Source: Halorientalis marina
GTDB lineage: Archaea; Halobacteriota; Halobacteria; Halobacteriales; Haloarculaceae
NCBI RefSeq assembly: GCF_023028345.1
Contig: NZ_CP095487.1
Location: forward strand, 744,001-808,000
Length of the DNA: 64,000 bases
Direction of reading: 5' to 3'
Positions within the stretch are counted from its first letter, which is position 1. Each line of letters opens with the position of its first letter. Positions 60,107-64,000 of the stretch are shown here, one piece after another. A model generated the notes under the pieces. It saw only the letters and a program-made list of their open reading frames with translations, did no database searches and was not told where the DNA came from. The position numbers and the translations under genes are program-made.

Positions 60107-63100
60107 TTACTCGAAGTTGATCTCGACGGAGATGTTTGATGCTTCATCGGGCATACGCTCGAAGAGGTCGCGCACCTTCGTGAAGTCCTCGCCGGATTCA
60201 AGGGTGAGCTTTGTCATCGTCTCCTCGACTCTTGCAGTACCTTGGAGGGGCTCGGGAATTCCCATTCGGTTGGTCAGCTGGAATCTGACCTCGCCGTATG
60301 TGACCTCCCCGGAATCTTCCTCCTCTCGCCATTTCCGACGCAACGCGGCTGCGTCGTCGCCGTTGAACACGAACCGCCAGCCACCGCTCGGTATGCGGAA
60401 CTGGTAGCCCGGCGACCACCGTGTCGGGTCGCCAGATCCGTCAGAGGCGATGACGTACTCGGGCTCCGCCTCACGTCCGAGGTTTCGAAGCAGGAACGTC
60501 TGAACAGCGTCTTCCGAAACCGACGCGTCGAACCGGTCAGCCACACTCCCAACCGTGAACTCGTCGCCCCCATCGAGCCCCTCGATGTAGTCAAGGATCT
60601 GCTCGACGATGTCGTCCGAAACTACGGGGACAAGCGTAACGTCGGTCGGGTCGCGGTCGTCCAGCCCGTCAGCGTACTCGCGGTTGATGTCGACAAGGTA
60701 GTCATCGACGAGGAGGTTCGTCACAGCCTCGCGGAACGCCCGCTCGGTCTCGCTGTCAGGGAGATAGACAGTTTCGTCGCGGCGAATATCTTCGAGGATA
60801 CGGTGGGTGTTCGCTCGACCGCTGTCCTCTAGGGCGTCGTCGATGCGCTCGCGAACTTCGGAAGCACCGATACGTTCAGCCTCGGAGATATCGCGGATCG
60901 TCGCGTCTGACTGGGCCTTCGTGACGATCTCGGTGCCGCTGTAGATGACGTATTGGCCGTCCTGTGCGAGTCGGCCAGCAGCGGTCATCACGATGTCGTG
61001 GCCGTCACCTTCCAGCCATATCTCGGTGTCTTCGAGAAGTTCAAGCTCGAAATTCCCGATGTCGACTGACTTGGTACCGCTCCCGAATCGCTGGCGGAGT
61101 TCCTGCTCGACATCATCGGTCGTCCACCGCTGGACGTCACGTTCGTGGAGAAGCGTCGTGTCGAGAGAACTCCCCTCAAGCGACTCCGAGAAGCCGTTCG
61201 AACCGTGGGTGATCACTGGCTTGTCTTCGAGGGCATCAACGACGGCATCAACTACGTCGCCCGGACTACCCGGGATTGGGTAGGTGGGCTGTTGGAGGAA
61301 CTGCTCGTAGACATCTTCGATGCTGGCCTCGCCCCGCCGGTCGAGGAGGTCGTCAACGATCCCCCAGATGTGCTGTTGGAGGTCAATCCCCTCGGCGGCG
61401 ACGCTATCGGCGATGTCGCCAGCGTTGAGCGGCTCACCATCGGAGACGAACACGTCGAGATCCATCTCGGCGGCCAGATCGAACTCGTTCAGGAGGTCGT
61501 CGCCGTCGAGAACTTCGCCGTAGGCAAGTTCGACGCGATCGCGGAGTTCGCGCTGCTCGTCCTCGCGCTGGCGCCTGACAGACGAGCGAATCTCGTCGTC
61601 GAGTGAGTTGTCTTCGAGGACGCGCTCGGCACCCTCGATGTAGCGAGCCTTCTCGATGAAGCCAGTCCCGGACTCGATTGCCTTATCGCCGGCCGGCTGG
61701 ACGAACACGAGCGTGTTGCGCCACTCGCGGCCGGGGCTGCCGTCTGCGTTCTTGATGACGGTCTCGACCTCCTCTTGCGTCCAGTCATCGACCTTGACGA
61801 CGACCTTGACCTCCCGGTTGTCAGGTACCTGCTTGAGGTCGTTGTCGGTGAACCCAACCGGGTACGCTTCGGAGCCAAAGACCTGTTCGACTGTGTCTGC
61901 GATCTGGCCAAGTGCAACCTTCTCGTCGACGTCCTCGGCCTTGTTCTGGATGAGCGCGTTCGGATTCTGCCTGTCGCGAATAGCGTACTTGCCGTTGAGC
62001 TTGTGGAGGTACCACGCGACGCCGTAGAGCTGTTCGAGGTTGAGGACAATATCCGAGACGAGGTCTCCCGTCTGGTAGGTGCCCATCACGATCTCGGCCT
62101 TGCCAGCGCCCTCGCCCTCGTCTGGCTTGAGACTGTAGAGGAGGATCGTGTTCAGGATGCGCCGGCCGTAGGGGATCGAATCGGGATCGACACGGTTGCG
62201 GATGTCTTCGATGCAGACGCCGGGACGATCGATATTGATCCGCGTCAGTTCGTCGTCGAACAGGACGGCATCGATGTCGCCGTGCGTGACGAGGTCGGTC
62301 TCCTCGATGAGGCGGGAGGCGTCCTCGTCGTCTGGGTCGGCCTCGGGATCCGCAGCAGTTGTGAGAATCTTCGAGAAGAGATAGATCATCCCCCGCGTGT
62401 TCTGGTTGCCTTCGTCGGCGTAGTAGCGGGTCTCGAGGGCGTTGAGGAGAACGGGGTGGAACGGGTACGCGTCACGCATCTTCTGCGCGAGGTCGCTCGG
62501 GATCTCGGAGTCCGAGACGTGGTCGTTGTCGGCGTACGCATCCACGTAGCCCGAGACGATTTCGCCGACCGCACTCTCGTCGATGTCGTCGATGAGGCGG
62601 TGGCGGATGACTTCCTGCTTGCTCACCTTGCTACTCATATTGACCTCGGACGCGTTCTCGCGGTCGAGGATGTTGTGAACCTCCGAGCCCTTACGGAGGA
62701 CGGACACGATGGCGAAGATGTCGCTGTCGTCGAGGTCGGCAGTTTCGAGAAGAGCCTGCAGGAAGCCACGATTCCGCTTCTTGCGGTCGCCGCTGAGCGG
62801 CTCGAACCAATCCTCGAGTTCGTCCATCAGGTAGGCGACCGTGCGCCCGTCGACCGCCTCCTGAATTGTCTCCATGTCGGGATAGGGATCGAGGTCGCTG
62901 TCGGACGGCTCGTAGCCAAGGATGTCGAAGAAGGGCTCCCAGAGGTAGTCCGGCTGGCGCTGCTGGAGGGAGACGGTGACCGCTTCCGAGTTATCGGCCT
63001 CGGGCAACGCATCGCTGAAACCATCGACGTGGCGGTCGCCGAACTCGCCAGCAGCCTCAGGGTCGGCGAAGCAGTGGTACATCGCCACCATCTGGTGGGA

Positions 63101-63367
63101 CTTCCCACTCCCGTACGGCCCGTAGAGGATGTGCGTGCCGTAGTTCGCATCACCACGGAGCGTGTCTCGGAGGTCGACAAACCCCTCGCGGAGCCCCTGT
63201 GTCATCAGCGTTCGGTCGAAGAACGTGGACGCGTCGGCCTCGAATTCGTCGTCTTCATCGACGTTGTAGAGCTTGACTTGGCCGTCGATTTCGCCCTCTT
63301 CTCGGAGTTCTTGGCTTATTGTGACCGTGTCCGCGATTGATTGTGAGAGAGATTCCGTACTGGCCAT
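60107..63367 (-). CDS. DUF499-type defence ATPase
   Basis: A 1086-aa ATPase. Walker A is GPYGSGKSH (83-91), and a Walker B-like VAYLMDELEDW follows near residue 180. The long helical middle (MIYLFSKILTT, then RRILNTILLYSLKP) and C-terminal winged-helix segments fit the DUF499 family. Family members sit beside DUF1156 methyltransferases in anti-phage loci of archaea and bacteria, and exactly such a gene is divergent here. The small downstream gene is probably co-transcribed. Role in DNA loading or translocation is inferred. Confidence 0.8.
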   Translation of the reverse strand: MASTESLSQSIADTVTISQELREEGEIDGQVKLYNVDEDDEFEADASTFFDRTLMTQGLREGFVDLRDTLRGDANYGTHILYGPYGSGKSHQMVAMYHCFADPEAAGEFGDRHVDGFSDALPEADNSEAVTVSLQQRQPDYLWEPFFDILGYEPSDSDLDPYPDMETIQEAVDGRTVAYLMDELEDWFEPLSGDRKKRNRGFLQALLETADLDDSDIFAIVSVLRKGSEVHNILDRENASEVNMSSKVSKQEVIRHRLIDDIDESAVGEIVSGYVDAYADNDHVSDSEIPSDLAQKMRDAYPFHPVLLNALETRYYADEGNQNTRGMIYLFSKILTTAADPEADPDDEDASRLIEETDLVTHGDIDAVLFDDELTRINIDRPGVCIEDIRNRVDPDSIPYGRRILNTILLYSLKPDEGEGAGKAEIVMGTYQTGDLVSDIVLNLEQLYGVAWYLHKLNGKYAIRDRQNPNALIQNKAEDVDEKVALGQIADTVEQVFGSEAYPVGFTDNDLKQVPDNREVKVVVKVDDWTQEEVETVIKNADGSPGREWRNTLVFVQPAGDKAIESGTGFIEKARYIEGAERVLEDNSLDDEIRSSVRRQREDEQRELRDRVELAYGEVLDGDDLLNEFDLAAEMDLDVFVSDGEPLNAGDIADSVAAEGIDLQQHIWGIVDDLLDRRGEASIEDVYEQFLQQPTYPIPGSPGDVVDAVVDALEDKPVITHGSNGFSESLEGSSLDTTLLHERDVQRWTTDDVEQELRQRFGSGTKSVDIGNFELELLEDTEIWLEGDGHDIVMTAAGRLAQDGQYVIYSGTEIVTKAQSDATIRDISEAERIGASEVRERIDDALEDSGRANTHRILEDIRRDETVYLPDSETERAFREAVTNLLVDDYLVDINREYADGLDDRDPTDVTLVPVVSDDIVEQILDYIEGLDGGDEFTVGSVADRFDASVSEDAVQTFLLRNLGREAEPEYVIASDGSGDPTRWSPGYQFRIPSGGWRFVFNGDDAAALRRKWREEEDSGEVTYGEVRFQLTNRMGIPEPLQGTARVEETMTKLTLESGEDFTKVRDLFERMPDEASNISVEINFE

Positions 63368-63570
63368 TTGATGTCATATACACCGTATGTTGGCCGCTTA
63401 AGTACTGTGTCTCATCGTCGATACATAATTCACGGTCGGGAACAAGCCAAGTAATTAAACAACATTTCTCGGATAAGACGGTAGTGCTATAGCGAGTGCT
63501 CTATTTCGTAACCTGCCAGTCGTAGACCAGAAACATATACAACCCTGCCGCGGGACGTAAGAGACAATCA
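63368..63570. promoter_or_regulatory. Divergent promoter region of DUF499 and DUF1156 genes
   Basis: AT-rich 203 bases. AAACATATACAACC (63531-63544) is a TATA-like box about 30 nt before the DUF1156 ATG. On the other strand, candidates include the AATTATGTAT-like stretch near 63420-63435 for DUF499. No clear operator palindrome was seen. Confidence 0.45.
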
Positions 63571-64000
63571 ATGTCTCAAGAGATCGGACAGTCTGAGGAA
63601 AGCGAGCGTACGACTGCTCCTATCGAGAACGGATTCCCGATACGGCAACTCAATGACATCGCTGAAAAGGAGGGGTACGGTGGAGCGCGACAGTGGTACC
63701 GGCCTATTTATACGATGCATAAATGGTGGGCCCGGCGCTTAGGCAGCACGTTTAGAGCGATTTCCCTGTATTCGCTCCTTGACGACCCAGACAGCATTGA
63801 TGTCTACGAACCCGGTGCTGATCAGCAGCTATCGTCGTTCGAAGGAGGAAGAAACGATCTTGAGCGACTAATCTCATCGGTATCGATTGAAAAACCGGAC
63901 GCATTGTGGGAACTTTATCCGAAGGATGTTCGCATTTCCGACAAGAAGATACTCGACCCGTTCATGGGAGGTGGTACTTCACTTGTAGAGGCGTCGCGAT
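63571..64000 (+). CDS. DUF1156-type DNA methyltransferase (cut by window end)
   Basis: The first 143 codons are present. After a short tail, FPIRQLNDIAEKEGYGGARQ and HKWWARRLGSTFRAI are the DUF1156 hallmark. LDPFMGGGTSLVEASR at the window end is SAM-binding motif I. The catalytic DPPY-type motif would lie beyond the window. These enzymes are adenine-type DNA methylases by family relation. It is divergent from the DUF499 gene, its usual partner. Confidence 0.82.
   Translation, partial: MSQEIGQSEESERTTAPIENGFPIRQLNDIAEKEGYGGARQWYRPIYTMHKWWARRLGSTFRAISLYSLLDDPDSIDVYEPGADQQLSSFEGGRNDLERLISSVSIEKPDALWELYPKDVRISDKKILDPFMGGGTSLVEASR

Noticed and set aside
1..64000. CRISPR arrays, tRNA or rRNA genes
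   Set aside because: No regularly spaced repeats and no tRNA- or rRNA-like sequence were noticed. A dedicated scan was not possible.
38751..64000. An integrase gene that would explain the island
   Set aside because: No tyrosine or serine recombinase motif was found in the island part visible here. It may lie beyond the window.

Overview
The window reads as a haloarchaeal (class Halobacteria) chromosome. GC content is high, proteins are strongly acidic, and many TATA-like boxes sit 26-30 nt before start codons, as expected for leaderless mRNAs. It also carries archaeal TFB, CobY-type nucleotidyltransferase, HerA-like ATPases and many halobacterial-only small proteins. I cannot assign a genus. 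No tRNA, rRNA or CRISPR array was seen.

1-27 kb is a nearly complete adenosylcobalamin region. The late and salvage genes come first (HAD protein, cbiB, cobS, cobY, cobD, cbiZ). A tight operon follows (cbiT, cbiL, cbiF, cbiG, two cbiH paralogues, a three-cysteine ferredoxin, a LAGLIDADG-like protein, cbiX fused to a 2Fe-2S domain, a DUF3209-like protein, a beta-propeller protein). Next are an ArsN2-like acetyltransferase, the cobalt importer cbtAB, and chlID divergent from cobN-cbiC-cbiE. Then a decayed TnpB transposon relic, a second cbiX, cobA and cbiP. CbiA, CbiD and CbiJ are not in the window. Both early-insertion (CbiX) and late-insertion (CobN/ChlID) chelatases are present.

27-38.3 kb is core-type sequence: a MinD-like ATPase with partner, small zinc-finger and wHTH proteins, an EstB-like serine hydrolase, a duplicated-domain protein, a monothiol glutaredoxin, an ABC-2 exporter operon, a TFB, a HerA-like ATPase, BolA, a Tat lipoprotein, and a pilus-associated secreted protein whose upstream neighbour is truncated.

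38.3-64 kb is an accessory/defence island beginning in that truncated gene. It holds a very large conjugation-type ATPase with a nuclease-like C-terminus, a wHTH relic, a PLD-P-loop fusion, a zinc-ribbon protein and an OB-fold ssDNA-binding protein behind a long hairpin. Next is a two-gene PLD nuclease module bracketed by 25-bp direct repeats. Then come three small conserved haloarchaeal proteins, a tandem GIY-YIG-like protein, an McrB/McrC pair, and a DUF499 ATPase with a small partner, divergent from a DUF1156-type DNA methyltransferase cut by the window end. The strongest candidates for an undescribed system are the repeat-bracketed PLD + 645-aa module (48.6-53.1 kb), the PLD-P-loop fusion (43.8-45.8 kb) and the tandem GIY-YIG protein (54.7-56.1 kb).
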